Origin: Gemmatimonadota bacterium
GTDB lineage: Bacteria; Gemmatimonadota; Gemmatimonadetes; Longimicrobiales; Gaopeijiaceae
Direction: 5' to 3'
DNA length: 64,000 bases
NCBI GenBank assembly: GCA_016209885.1
Contig: JACQVF010000107.1
Location: 40,522 to 104,521 of the forward strand
Shown here in pieces: positions 34,129 through 43,361 of this stretch. The notes under the pieces are model-generated. The model saw only the letters and a list, made by a program, of their open reading frames with translations. It was not told the DNA's origin and did no database searches. Within the stretch, counting starts at the first letter, position 1; every line of letters starts with the position of its first letter. Made by a program: the position numbers and the translations under genes.

Positions 34129-34881
34129 ATGCGGATCGCCCTCATCGGATACGGGCGCATGGGCCGTGCGGTGGAGGAGGCGGCGCGTGCGCGAGGCCAC
34201 GAGGTGACGGTTCGGCTGCGGGCCGCCGACAACCCGGGAGCGCAGGCGATCACGGCCGAGGTGCTCTCGGGCGCGGAGGTGGCCATGGATTTCTCGCAGC
34301 CCGGCGCCGTGGTGGAGAACGTTGCCAAGGTTGCCGCCCTCGGGGTGGACGCGGTGGTGGGGACCACGGGCTGGTACGACCGGCTCGGCGAGGTAGAGGC
34401 GATGGTGCGGCGGGGAGAGATCGGGCTGGTGTACGCGCCCAACTTCTCGGTGGGCGTCCAGCTCTTCTTTCGTCTGGTCCGCGCAGCCGGGCGGCTCGTT
34501 CGCGTGCTCGACGACTACGATCCCTCAATCCTGGAGATTCACCACCGGCATAAGCGGGACCATCCGAGCGGAACGGCGCTGCGCCTGGCGGAGTTGCTGC
34601 TTGCGGAGGTCCCGCGGAAGAAGGCGTGGGTGCAGGCGCCGGGTGAGTCTCCTCGCGATCCAGCGATCCTCCAGGTCGCCTCCCTGCGGACGGGCGAGAA
34701 CCCCGGCGTCCACGTGGTCGCGCTGGAGGGACCCGAGGACCGCGTCGAGTTGCGTCACGAGAGTCGCGGCCGCGGCGCCTACGCGCGCGGCGCCGTTGCG
34801 GCGGCGGAATGGGTCCGCGGCCGCACGGGGCTCTTCACCCTCGATGACATGTTGTCGGAAACCCTGGGCACGGAGGCGTAG
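34129..34881 (+). CDS. dapB: 4-hydroxy-tetrahydrodipicolinate reductase
   Basis: 250 aa; reduces the DapA product with NAD(P)H in the diaminopimelate/lysine pathway. The N-terminal nucleotide fold is MRIALIGYGRMGRAVEEAA. VVGTTGWYDR is the conserved cofactor-side loop. The catalytic/substrate motif is EIHHRHKRDHPSGTALRLAE, with the His pair and Lys in place. APNFSVGVQLFFRLVRAA is also family-typical. The operon is dapB-dapA-dapD: 2 bp to dapA, which overlaps dapD. A GGGGAAGG-type ribosome site precedes the ATG. Confidence 0.95.
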   Translation: MRIALIGYGRMGRAVEEAARARGHEVTVRLRAADNPGAQAITAEVLSGAEVAMDFSQPGAVVENVAKVAALGVDAVVGTTGWYDRLGEVEAMVRRGEIGLVYAPNFSVGVQLFFRLVRAAGRLVRVLDDYDPSILEIHHRHKRDHPSGTALRLAELLLAEVPRKKAWVQAPGESPRDPAILQVASLRTGENPGVHVVALEGPEDRVELRHESRGRGAYARGAVAAAEWVRGRTGLFTLDDMLSETLGTEA

Positions 34882-34883
34882 CC

Positions 34884-35804
34884 ATGGACGTGAGTCGATT
34901 CCGAGGTCTGGCGGTCGCGCTGGTCACCCCCTTCCGCGAGGACGGGAGCGTGGACCAGGAGGCCTTCGAAGAGCACGTGGAGGCGATGATCGCGGGAGGC
35001 GTGGACGTGCTGGTCCCCTGCGGCACGACGGGTGAGAGCGCCACCCTCGACGCCGCGGAGCAGCGAGCGCTGGTGCGCGCGGCCGTCCGCGTCGCCGCCG
35101 GCCGCGTGCCCGTCATGGCGGGGGCCGGAGCGAACGACACGAGGAAGGCGCTCGCCCTGGCCGGGGCGGCTGTCGAGGAAGGTGCGGACGCCCTGCTGGT
35201 GGTGTGCCCGTACTACAACAAGCCGACTCAGGAAGGGCTCTACCGTCATTTCGAGGCGATCGCCCGGAGCGTGGACGTGCCCGTTTGCGTGTACAACGTT
35301 CCCGGGCGCACAGCGTCGAACCTGCGGCCCGAGACGATGCTGCGGCTCGCGGAGCTGGAGAACATCTGCGGGATCAAGGAAGCCTCCGGCGATCTGGGGC
35401 AGGTCATGTCGCTCGTGCGGGATCTGCCACACGGCTTCCTGGTTCTTTCGGGCGACGACGAGCTGACGCTGCCCATCCTCGCCCTGGGCGGGGACGGCGT
35501 GATCTCGGTGATCGCGAACGAAGCGCCGGGCCCCATGGCGGAGCTGGTGCGGGCCGGGCTCGTTGGCGACTTCGAGAGCGCCCGCAGGATTCACTATCGT
35601 CTGCTCCCGCTCATGCGCGCCAACTTCGTGGAGTCGAACCCGATTCCGGTCAAGAGCGCGCTGGAGATGCTGGGACGGATGCGGGCCCACTTCCGTCTCC
35701 CCCTGACCCCGATCTCGGACGCGGGCGCGCGCACGCTGCGGGCGGCGCTCGAGGCGGCAGGCCTGGTCGTGCAAGAGCCGCTGGAAGCGGCGGGCATCCG
35801 GTGA
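34884..35804 (+). CDS. dapA: 4-hydroxy-tetrahydrodipicolinate synthase
   Basis: 306 aa aldolase joining pyruvate and aspartate semialdehyde. Motifs in order: [20 protein letters not shown], the phosphate-like loop [25 protein letters not shown] with the catalytic Tyr, [11 protein letters not shown], and the Schiff-base Lys in [29 protein letters not shown] follows. Length is normal. The stop codon overlaps the dapD start (TGATG). Confidence 0.96.
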   Translation: MDVSRFRGLAVALVTPFREDGSVDQEAFEEHVEAMIAGGVDVLVPCGTTGESATLDAAEQRALVRAAVRVAAGRVPVMAGAGANDTRKALALAGAAVEEGADALLVVCPYYNKPTQEGLYRHFEAIARSVDVPVCVYNVPGRTASNLRPETMLRLAELENICGIKEASGDLGQVMSLVRDLPHGFLVLSGDDELTLPILALGGDGVISVIANEAPGPMAELVRAGLVGDFESARRIHYRLLPLMRANFVESNPIPVKSALEMLGRMRAHFRLPLTPISDAGARTLRAALEAAGLVVQEPLEAAGIR

Positions 35805-36649
35805 TGGAGGGACGCTCATCGCTCCAGGAGGCCATCGAGCGCTGGTCCGTCGAGACGCCGCCCTCGGACCCAGATGCTGCGCGCGCGGCAGTGGCGGAGC
35901 TCCTCCACGCGTTGAGCACCGGGGCGCTCCGCGCGGCAGAGCCGGCGGCAGACGGGGACTGGAAGGCGGTGGCGTGGGTGAAAGCCGGGATCCTCCTGGC
36001 GTTCCGGCTGGGAAGGATCCGGCGCTACGATGGCCAGCCTGCGGAGTACTTCGACCGGGACACGCTCCCTCTGCGGCGCACGGACGGCGTCCGCGAGAAC
36101 GTCAGGATCGTGCCGGGCGGAAGCTCGGTGCGCGAAGGCGCCTACCTGGGCCCCGGCGTCGTGATCATGCCGCCCGCCTACGTGAACGTCGGCGCCTACG
36201 TGGGCGAAGCTACGATGATCGACTCGCATGCCCTGGTGGGCTCCTGCGCCCAGATCGGAGCGCGCGTGCACATCAGCGCCGGAGCCCAGATCGGCGGCGT
36301 TCTCGAGCCGGTGGGCGCGCGGCCGGTCATCGTCGAGGATGAAGTCCTGGTCGGTGGCAACGCCGGGATCTTCGAAGGGACGCTCGTGAGACGCCGCGCC
36401 GTCATTGGCCCCGGCGTCGCGCTCACCGCGTCGACCCCGCTGTATGACCTCGTTCACGGAACCGTCCAGCGGTCGGAACGCAACCACCCGCTCACCGTGC
36501 CGGAAGGAGCCGTGGTGGTGCCCGGCTCGCGCCCGGCCCCGGGCGCCTTCGCCGAGCGCCTCGGCCTCCACCTCTACGCGCCCCTCATCGTGAAGTACCG
36601 GGATCAGAAGACCGACGCGGCCACGGCGCTGGAATCGGCGCTCCGCTAG
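35804..36649 (+). CDS. dapD: tetrahydrodipicolinate N-succinyltransferase
   Basis: 281 aa from ATG 35804, overlapping the dapA stop by one base. A helical N-terminal domain (to about residue 100) is followed by left-handed beta-helix hexapeptide repeats ([60 protein letters not shown]) and the family-typical [18 protein letters not shown]. It fixes the succinylase branch of the pathway. dapE and dapC are not in the window. Confidence 0.93.
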   Translation: MEGRSSLQEAIERWSVETPPSDPDAARAAVAELLHALSTGALRAAEPAADGDWKAVAWVKAGILLAFRLGRIRRYDGQPAEYFDRDTLPLRRTDGVRENVRIVPGGSSVREGAYLGPGVVIMPPAYVNVGAYVGEATMIDSHALVGSCAQIGARVHISAGAQIGGVLEPVGARPVIVEDEVLVGGNAGIFEGTLVRRRAVIGPGVALTASTPLYDLVHGTVQRSERNHPLTVPEGAVVVPGSRPAPGAFAERLGLHLYAPLIVKYRDQKTDAATALESALR

Positions 36650-36661
36650 CGGAGCGCCTGC

Positions 36662-36679
36662 CAAGTGTTCTCGCACTTG
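36662..36679. repeat. hairpin after dap operon
   Basis: CAAGTG-TTCTCG-CACTTG, followed by two copies of TTGCATACG but no U-run. Weak terminator candidate. The rest of the 351-bp spacer holds only the promoter below. Confidence 0.4.
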
Positions 36680-36861
36680 TTGCATACGCCTTGCATACGT
36701 TCCGGAGCCGCGAGCCGCCCGGTCGTGGGGACCCGGCCGCTTCAGCACATCGGTGGTAGACCGGGCAGAGACCGCATGGCTGTGGCTAGGCTCCGCTTGC
36801 GCGGTCTGTGAGCCTCAGGCTCGGGCCCGCCGCGCGCAGTGCCCGCACTGGAAGTGGGGAA

Positions 36862-36890
36862 CTGGCGGCCGCGGTTGGAATATCTATAAT
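36862..36890 (+). promoter_or_regulatory. promoter of oxidoreductase/kor operon
   Basis: A perfect -10 TATAAT (36885-36890) lies in a local AT-rich island; a poor -35 CTGGCG sits 17 bases upstream. A leader of about 100 nt would precede ATG 37001. Confidence 0.5.
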
Positions 36891-37000
36891 TATCCTTGTA
36901 CGACCGGGTGGCCGCAGGTCTGGGAGCCGGTCCGGAGATGCCGGGCCGGCGTCGCGTCTGGGGCTGCCGTCGAGCCGGGCATCCGGGGGGACCTGGGGGG

Positions 37001-38812
37001 ATGGAACCGACGAACGTCCGGGACCCGCAGTACTACCATCGGGTGGTGGACTGCCAGTGGGCGTGTCCGGCCCACACGAACGTCCCGGAGTACATCCGTC
37101 TCATCGCCCAGGGGCGGTACACGGAGGCGTACCTGCTCAACCGGGAGTCGAACGTCTTCCCGGGGATCCTGGGCCGCACGTGTGACCGTCCCTGCGAGCC
37201 GGCGTGCCGGCGCACCCGGGTGGACGGCGCGCCGGTGGCCATCTGCCGGCTGAAGCGGGTGTGCGCGGACCTCAAGGACGAGATCGAGGACCGTCTTCCG
37301 CAGATCCCGGAGCAGAAGAACGGGAAGCGGGTGGCCTGCGTGGGGGCGGGGCCGGCGTCCCTCACGGTGGCGAACGATCTCCTGCCGCTGGGCTACGGGG
37401 TGGGGATCTACGAGAAGCTGGATAAGCCGGGCGGGCTCATGCGCTCGAACATCCCGGCGTTCCGGCTGCCGGAGCGCGTGCTGGACGAGGAGATCTCCCT
37501 CATCCTGAACCTGGGCGTGGAGATTCACTACGGCACCCCGGTGACGAGTATGAAGCGGCTGCTGGAGCGGGGGTTCGACGCCATCTTCGTGGGCAGCGGC
37601 GCGCCGCGGGGCAAGGATCTGGAGCTCCCCGGGCGGCTGGGGACCGCCAGGATCCACATCGGCATCGACTGGCTCGAGTCGGTGGCCTTCGAGCACACGG
37701 ACTCCATCGGGGAGCGGGTGCTGATCATCGGGGTGGGCAACACCGCCATGGATTGCTGTCGTACGGCGAAGCGCCTCGGTGGCAAGGACGTCAAAGTCAT
37801 GGCGCGCCGGTCGCGCCGGCACTTCAAGGCGTCCCCGTGGGAGTTGGAAGATACCGAGGAGGAGCGCATCGAGATCGCAGAGAACCACGCCCCGAGGCGG
37901 TTTGTCGTGGAGAACGGCGTCCTCAAGGGGATGGAGTTCGACCGGGTGGAGTGGCACGAGCGGCCGGGCGGCAAGCAGGAAGCCGAGGTGCGGGACACGG
38001 TCTTCATCCCGTGTGACGACGTGATCCTGGCCATCGGCCAGGAGGCGGCGTTTCCGTGGATCGAGCGGGACATCGGGATCGACTTCGACCGGTGGGACAT
38101 GCCCGTCGTGGACCGGGCCACCATGCAGTCCACGCGGGAGGGCGTCTTCTTCGGCGGCGACGCCGCCTTCGGTCCCGAGAACATCATCTGGGCGGTGGAG
38201 CACGGGCACCAGGCCGCCATCTCGATCCACAACCACTGCCAGGCGATCCCGATCTCGGAGCGGCCGCCCCACGGGATGAACCTCATCAGCCAGAAGATGG
38301 GGATCCACCAGTGGAGCTACAGCAACGATTACAGTCCCGAGCAACGCGCGCGCATGCGCCACGTGGATCTCCGGGAGCGCTTCCAGCGGCTGAACATCGA
38401 AGTCGAGCTGGGCTTCGATCTCGAGCAGACGCTACGGGAGGTCGAGCGCTGCCTCAACTGCGACGTGCAGACGCACTTTACTGCCGCCCTCTGCATCGAG
38501 TGTGACGCCTGCCTGGATGTCTGCCCGCTCAACTGTCTCACGATCACGCACACCGGTCCGGAGGAGGAGCTGCGGACGCGGCTCATGGCGCCGGCGGAGA
38601 ACCTGGAGCAGTCGCTCTATGTCTCGGCGGCGCTCCCCCAGACGGGCCGGGTCATGGTGAAGGACGAGGACGTATGCATCCACTGCGGCCTCTGCGCGGA
38701 GCGCTGTCCGACGGCCGCGTGGGACATGATGAAGTCCGAGCTCTTGATCCCCTACGCAGGACGTACTCCGTGCGCGACGCATTCTCTGATCGCACAAACG
38801 ACTTCGGCCTGA
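37001..38812 (+). CDS. GltD-like NAD(P)H/FAD/4Fe-4S oxidoreductase
   Basis: 603 aa from ATG 37001 (G-rich site upstream). The N-terminal cysteine domain (CQWACPAHTNVPEYIRLIAQ, GRTCDRPCEPACRRTRVDG) binds Fe-S clusters as in glutamate synthase small subunit. The FAD fold is RVACVGAGPASLTVANDLLP and the NAD(P) fold VLIIGVGNTAMDCCRTAKRL. Two C-terminal ferredoxin clusters are CIECDACLDVCPLNC and CIHCGLCAERCPTAAW. It overlaps the next gene by 43 bp, an oxoacid:ferredoxin oxidoreductase alpha subunit. The likely job is moving electrons between ferredoxin and NAD(P)H for that complex. Glutamate synthesis is less likely because no gltB is nearby. Confidence 0.85.
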   Translation: MEPTNVRDPQYYHRVVDCQWACPAHTNVPEYIRLIAQGRYTEAYLLNRESNVFPGILGRTCDRPCEPACRRTRVDGAPVAICRLKRVCADLKDEIEDRLPQIPEQKNGKRVACVGAGPASLTVANDLLPLGYGVGIYEKLDKPGGLMRSNIPAFRLPERVLDEEISLILNLGVEIHYGTPVTSMKRLLERGFDAIFVGSGAPRGKDLELPGRLGTARIHIGIDWLESVAFEHTDSIGERVLIIGVGNTAMDCCRTAKRLGGKDVKVMARRSRRHFKASPWELEDTEEERIEIAENHAPRRFVVENGVLKGMEFDRVEWHERPGGKQEAEVRDTVFIPCDDVILAIGQEAAFPWIERDIGIDFDRWDMPVVDRATMQSTREGVFFGGDAAFGPENIIWAVEHGHQAAISIHNHCQAIPISERPPHGMNLISQKMGIHQWSYSNDYSPEQRARMRHVDLRERFQRLNIEVELGFDLEQTLREVERCLNCDVQTHFTAALCIECDACLDVCPLNCLTITHTGPEEELRTRLMAPAENLEQSLYVSAALPQTGRVMVKDEDVCIHCGLCAERCPTAAWDMMKSELLIPYAGRTPCATHSLIAQTTSA

Positions 38813-40584
38813 AGATCGCCACGGTCAACGGCACGGGCTCGGCCAGTGCGAACGGCCTGCTCATGCAGGCGATCTTCCGGATGGGCGTCCCCGTCTCGGG
38901 GAAGAACATCTTCCCGTCGAACATTCAGGGGCTGGCCACGTGGTACGAGATCCGGGTCAGCAGGCATGGCTACACGGCGCGGGTGCCGGTCTTCGACCTG
39001 ATGGTGGCCATGAACGGCGAGACGTACGCGAAGGACATCGCGGAGGTGCGGCCGGGCGGCCACCTGCTGTACGACTCGAGCTGGCCGTTCCCCGGCGAGC
39101 TCCGCCGCGAGGGCGTCACCTTCCTGGGGGTGCCCCTGGCGCAGATGTGCGTCGAGCATTTCCGGGGCTCGCGGGAGCGGGTCCTCATGAAGAACATCGC
39201 CTACGTGGGCGTGCTCTCGGCGCTGCTGGACGTGGACATGGGGATCCTCGAGGCGCTGCTCCGGGAGCGGTTCGGGCGGAAGCAGGCGCTCATGGACTCG
39301 AACCTGCTGGCGCTCCGCCTGGGGCGCGACTTCGCACTCGAGCAGTTCGACTGCCCGTTGCCGATCCGGCTCCAGAAGATGGACGCCACCGGGGACATGA
39401 TCCTGCTGGACGGGAACACGGCGGCGGCGCTGGGCTGCCTCTACGCGGGCGCAACCGTGGCGGCGTGGTACCCCATCACCCCGTCCACGTCGCTTATGGA
39501 CGGGTTCAAGGCCTTCTGCCAGCGCTTCCGCCGCGACCCGGAGACGGGGAAGAACCGGTACTGCATCGTCCAGGCGGAAGACGAGCTGGCGGCGATCGGA
39601 ATGGTGATCGGCGCGGGCTGGGCGGGCGCCCGTGCGTTCACGTCCACGAGCGGCCCCGGGATCTCGCTCATGAACGAGTTCATCGGGCTCGCGTACTACG
39701 CGGAGATTCCGGCCGTACTCTTCGACATCCAGCGAGCCGGGCCGTCCACGGGGATGCCCACGCGGACGCAGCAGGGCGACCTGCTCGCGACGGCTTACGC
39801 CTCCCACGGGGACACGAAGCACGTCTGCCTCTATCCGGCGAACCCGGAGGAGTGCTTCTACATGGCGCGCCAGGCGTTCGACCTGGCGGAGCGGTTTCAG
39901 ACGCCCGTCTTCGTCGTCTCGGATCTGGACATCGGGATGAACGACTGGATGGTGCCCCGGCTCTCCTGGGATGACAGCTACCGCCCGGACCGCGGGAAGG
40001 TGCTCACCGCCGAGGAGCTCGAGGCGATGGAGACGTTCTACCGGTACCTGGACCGCGATGACGACGGGATCACGCCGCGCACGCTGCCGGGGGTCCACCC
40101 CAAGGGCGCCTACTTCACCCGCGGGTCCGGGCATAACAAGCTCGGCGACTACACGGAGGATCCCGCGGAGTACACGGAGGTCATGGAGCGGCTGGCGCGG
40201 AAGCTGGAAACCGCGGCGAAGGCCGTGCCGCGCCCCGCCTTCCGCACGCGCGACCGCGCCCGCTGCGGGATCGTGGCGGTGGGCGGTTGCGACGCGGCCG
40301 TTCTCGAGGCCGCGGACGTCCTGGACCGCCGGGGGATCCCCGTGGACTACATGCGAATCCGGGCCTTTCCCTTCGACACGGTGGTCGAGGAGTTCCTCAA
40401 AGCCCACGAGCTCAACTTCATCGTCGAGCAGAACCGGGATGCCCAGCTCCGGAAGCTGCTGACGGTGGAGACCTGCGCGCCGAAGGAAGGCCTGACGTCG
40501 GTGCGCTATTACGGCGGCCTGCCCATGAGCTGCCACCACGTGCTGGACGGGGTGCTGGGTTCCCTGGAGGCGCTGGGAGCATGA
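38770..40584 (+). CDS. korA: 2-oxoacid:ferredoxin oxidoreductase, alpha (gamma-alpha fused) subunit
   Basis: 604 aa starting at GTG 38770 (AGGA eight bases upstream), inside the end of the previous gene. Residues 15-190 are the gamma domain (VNGTGSASANGLLMQAIFRM, KNIFPSNIQGLATWYEIRVS). The alpha pyrimidine-binding domain follows (GNTAAALGCLYAGATVAAWY-PITPSTS, TSTSGPGISLMNEF). The C-terminal domain has YMRIRAFPFD and EQNRDAQL. This is the 2-oxoglutarate type by overall architecture. It decarboxylates 2-oxoglutarate to succinyl-CoA, reducing ferredoxin. Its stop overlaps korB (ATGA). Substrate preference over pyruvate or branched oxoacids is inferred. Confidence 0.88.
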   Translation: MRDAFSDRTNDFGLKIATVNGTGSASANGLLMQAIFRMGVPVSGKNIFPSNIQGLATWYEIRVSRHGYTARVPVFDLMVAMNGETYAKDIAEVRPGGHLLYDSSWPFPGELRREGVTFLGVPLAQMCVEHFRGSRERVLMKNIAYVGVLSALLDVDMGILEALLRERFGRKQALMDSNLLALRLGRDFALEQFDCPLPIRLQKMDATGDMILLDGNTAAALGCLYAGATVAAWYPITPSTSLMDGFKAFCQRFRRDPETGKNRYCIVQAEDELAAIGMVIGAGWAGARAFTSTSGPGISLMNEFIGLAYYAEIPAVLFDIQRAGPSTGMPTRTQQGDLLATAYASHGDTKHVCLYPANPEECFYMARQAFDLAERFQTPVFVVSDLDIGMNDWMVPRLSWDDSYRPDRGKVLTAEELEAMETFYRYLDRDDDGITPRTLPGVHPKGAYFTRGSGHNKLGDYTEDPAEYTEVMERLARKLETAAKAVPRPAFRTRDRARCGIVAVGGCDAAVLEAADVLDRRGIPVDYMRIRAFPFDTVVEEFLKAHELNFIVEQNRDAQLRKLLTVETCAPKEGLTSVRYYGGLPMSCHHVLDGVLGSLEALGA

Positions 40585-41636
40585 CATCCATCGCGAAACC
40601 GAAGGTCCACCACCCGAGCCTCCGCAAAAACGCGCTCGGGCTCACGCTGCGCGACTACGAGGGGTCGATGTCCACCCTCTGCGCGGGGTGCGGCCACGAC
40701 TCGATCACGGCGGCGATCATCCAGGCGTTCTGGGAGCTGGACGTGCCACCGCACCGGGTGGCGAAGCTCTCGGGGATCGGCTGCTCGTCCAAGACACCGA
40801 CCTACTTCATGCGCGAGGCCCACGGATTCAACACGGTCCACGGGCGGATGCCCTCCATCGCCACGGGGGCGAACGCGGCGAACCGCGAGCTCATCTTCAT
40901 CGGCGTGTCCGGGGACGGCGACTCGCTGAACATCGGCCTGGGCCAGTTCTGCCATGCCATCCGCCGCAACCTGAATATCCTCTACGTCCTGGAGAACAAC
41001 GGCGTGTACGGGCTCACCAAGGGGCAGTTCTCGGCGTCCGCGGACCTGGGCTCGAAGTCCAAGGGTGGCGAGGCGAACCGCGAGAAGCCGATCGACCCCG
41101 TGCTGCTGGCGCTCTCCCTCGGCGCGGGCTTCGTGGCCCGCAGCTTCTCGGGCGACAAACGCCAACTCGTCCCGATCCTCCAGGCGGGGATCAAGCACGG
41201 GGGCTTCGCGTTCGTGGACGTCATCTCCCCGTGCGTGACGTTCAACGACCACGAGGCCTCCACCAAGAGCTACCGCTACATCCGCGAGCACGAGTCCGAA
41301 GTGGTGGTGGCGGATTTCGTGCCGCTCAGGGCCGAGATCAAGGCGGACTACGAGCCGGGGTCGCTCACGCTGGTGACGATGCACGACGGGAGCGTGGTGC
41401 GCTTCCGCAAGGTGGGCGAGGACTACGATCCCACGGACCGCGACCGAGTCTACGCGACGCTGCGAGCGCACCAGGCGCAGGGCGAGGTGCCGACGGGCCT
41501 CCTGTACCTGGAGGCGGACGGCGCGGACATGCACGCGCTCCAGAACACGGTGGACGAGCCCCTGGTGGCGGTGCCCTTCGAGAAGCTCTGCCCCGGGAGC
41601 GCGGCCCTCGAGGAGCTGCAGGAGGAGTTCCGGTAG
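40581..41636 (+). CDS. korB: 2-oxoacid:ferredoxin oxidoreductase, beta subunit
   Basis: 351 aa. Carries the thiamine diphosphate site (GVSGDGDSLNIGLGQFCHAI ... LENNGVYGLTKGQFS) and the Fe-S cysteines starting CAGCGHDS, with GIGCSSKTPTYFM and a later Cys in ISPCVTFNDHE. ATG overlaps the korA TGA. Together with korA and the GltD-like gene it forms a three-gene operon for ferredoxin-linked oxoacid oxidation, an alternative to the NAD-linked 2-oxoglutarate dehydrogenase. The hairpin at 41640 follows the stop directly. Confidence 0.92.
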   Translation: MTSIAKPKVHHPSLRKNALGLTLRDYEGSMSTLCAGCGHDSITAAIIQAFWELDVPPHRVAKLSGIGCSSKTPTYFMREAHGFNTVHGRMPSIATGANAANRELIFIGVSGDGDSLNIGLGQFCHAIRRNLNILYVLENNGVYGLTKGQFSASADLGSKSKGGEANREKPIDPVLLALSLGAGFVARSFSGDKRQLVPILQAGIKHGGFAFVDVISPCVTFNDHEASTKSYRYIREHESEVVVADFVPLRAEIKADYEPGSLTLVTMHDGSVVRFRKVGEDYDPTDRDRVYATLRAHQAQGEVPTGLLYLEADGADMHALQNTVDEPLVAVPFEKLCPGSAALEELQEEFR

Positions 41637-41639
41637 TCA

Positions 41640-41653
41640 GGGGCGCTTGCCCC
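41640..41653 (+). terminator. GC hairpin after korB
   Basis: GGGGC-GCTT-GCCCC directly after the korB stop. No U-run follows, so termination is uncertain. Confidence 0.4.
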
Positions 41654-41711
41654 GAGTCCCTGGCGTCTTGAACTGCTGCCCTCGAGGGCACGATGTTGCC
41701 ACCTTTCGCTC

Positions 41712-41741
41712 TTGACAGCGATGATGTGCACCGCGTACTCC
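41712..41741 (+). promoter_or_regulatory. candidate promoter of CapA-like gene
   Basis: A perfect TTGACA (41712-41717) with a poor -10 (TACTCC) 18 bases on. The leader to ATG 41893 would be about 145 nt. Confidence 0.35.
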
Positions 41742-41892
41742 GTGCGAGACATGCGCGGTTTTCCCCGGAGCACGTCCGCCGCCGGACGTGCGGAGCGTGT
41801 GGGCCCCCGAGAACAAGAGGCGGTCCGTCTGACCGAGTGGAGGATGGGGAGCCGACTGCTTCGTTTCTGAACCTGAGGGGAGAGAAACGGTC

Positions 41893-43347
41893 ATGACTCT
41901 GGAGAAGGTGCGAACGATTCTGGTTTCGGTGCCCCTTATGGTCGCGCTATGGCCAGCACTTCCCGCGTCCCTGAGGCAGACGCATCTCTCGGCGTCCGGG
42001 CAATCGGCGCCCGAGGTTCCTGCGACGGGGCCCGATTCGACCTTGTCCGTCGCCGCGGTGGGAGACGCCCTCATCCGAAGCCGGATTGCGCAGTACGACG
42101 ATCCAGGCGATCCCGGATTTCAGCGGATGGTCAAGGTGATTCGGGATGCGGACGTGGCGTTTGTCAATCTGGAGGGCTCTGTGCTGCGCTTCTCGGAGTT
42201 CAAGGGTTGGCCTGCCGCCGAGCACGGCGGCTACTGGCAAGTGTCGCCCCCCGAAGTGGCTGAGGACTTGAAGGCGATCGGCTTCGACCTGTTCAACACC
42301 GCGAACAACCACACAGCCGACTGGGGCGTCGAAGGCGTGCGGATGACCCACGAAACCCTGGACCGACTGGGCCTCATCCACGCAGGAAGCGGGATGAATC
42401 TGGGAGAGGCGAGTCGACCCGGTTACCTGGACACACTCGAGGGCCGCGTGGCTCTCATTGGCCTCGCCACGACGTTCTCCCCCAGTTCGCGGGCCGGTGC
42501 GGCGCGTGGTGAGGTGATGGGGCGGCCAGGGCTGAACGCGCTCCGCGTCGATCGCACATACGAAGCCGACGCCGCGACCTACGACATGCTGGGTGCTCTT
42601 GCACCCAAGGTCGGAGGGCAGCTGCCCACGGCGTCTGGCGCTCCGCTCCGGATCTTCGGAGTGTCGGTGAGACCTGGGCGAGAGACACGCCTCATCGAGC
42701 GGGTGAACGCGCGCGACGAAGAGCGCATCCTGCGCGAGATCCGCAATGCCTCCCGGATGGCCAATTACGTCATCGTCAACAGCCACTCACACGAGCCTGG
42801 CAACCAGTTCGAGACACCCCCGCCGTGGCTGGTGGAGTTCATGAAGAAGTGCATCGATGCGGGGGCAACGACGTACATCGTGCACGGACCGCACCGCCTT
42901 CGCGGCATCGAGCTGTACAAGGGGCGGCCGCTCTTCTACAGCGTGGGAAACTTCATCTATCACGAGGAGTTGTGGGACGTGCTCCCCGCGGACCAGTACG
43001 ACGTCTTCGATCTCCCTGACACTTCGCTTCCGTCTGACTTCCACAACGCCCGGTTCCAAGGCGGCACCGTCGGAGCTCCTGCGAATCCCGTCTACTATCA
43101 GAGCGTCATCGCGGTCCCTGTTTTCAGAGGCTCGAGCATGATCGAGCTCAAGCTGTATCCCGTTGATCTCGGCCAGCACGCGGCGCGTCCCCAGCGTGGA
43201 ACGCCGCGGCTCGCGGACGAGGCGATGGGGCGCAAGATCATTGACGAGATGGCCAGACTCTCTGCCCGGTACGGCACCTCGATCGTGTACGAAGGAGGCA
43301 TTGGAGTTTGGCGCGCCTCGACGAAAACCTCGTCACAGGAGGAGTGA
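41893..43347 (+). CDS. CapA-family metallophosphoesterase-like protein, exported (copy 1)
   Basis: 484 aa from ATG 41893 (GAGGGGAGAG site upstream); signal peptide in the first 30 residues. CapA/PgsA-type motifs: VAAVGDALI with the metal Asp, AFVNLEGS, FNTANNHTADWG, VIVNSHSHE and IVHGPHRLRGIELYKGRPLF-YSVGNF. The family is named for poly-gamma-glutamate synthesis but most members are uncharacterised extracytoplasmic phosphoesterase-fold proteins. No other pgs genes are nearby. It shares all motifs with the copy at 58.5 kb. Its end runs directly into the cobalamin-binding gene. Confidence 0.85.
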   Translation: MTLEKVRTILVSVPLMVALWPALPASLRQTHLSASGQSAPEVPATGPDSTLSVAAVGDALIRSRIAQYDDPGDPGFQRMVKVIRDADVAFVNLEGSVLRFSEFKGWPAAEHGGYWQVSPPEVAEDLKAIGFDLFNTANNHTADWGVEGVRMTHETLDRLGLIHAGSGMNLGEASRPGYLDTLEGRVALIGLATTFSPSSRAGAARGEVMGRPGLNALRVDRTYEADAATYDMLGALAPKVGGQLPTASGAPLRIFGVSVRPGRETRLIERVNARDEERILREIRNASRMANYVIVNSHSHEPGNQFETPPPWLVEFMKKCIDAGATTYIVHGPHRLRGIELYKGRPLFYSVGNFIYHEELWDVLPADQYDVFDLPDTSLPSDFHNARFQGGTVGAPANPVYYQSVIAVPVFRGSSMIELKLYPVDLGQHAARPQRGTPRLADEAMGRKIIDEMARLSARYGTSIVYEGGIGVWRASTKTSSQEE

Positions 43348-43361
43348 GTCGAGGTGCAGGC

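Noticed and set aside
37001..38812. Glutamate synthase small subunit (gltD) name
   Set aside because: Similar architecture, but extra C-terminal ferredoxin clusters and the overlap with korA fit a ferredoxin-linked partner; no gltB present.
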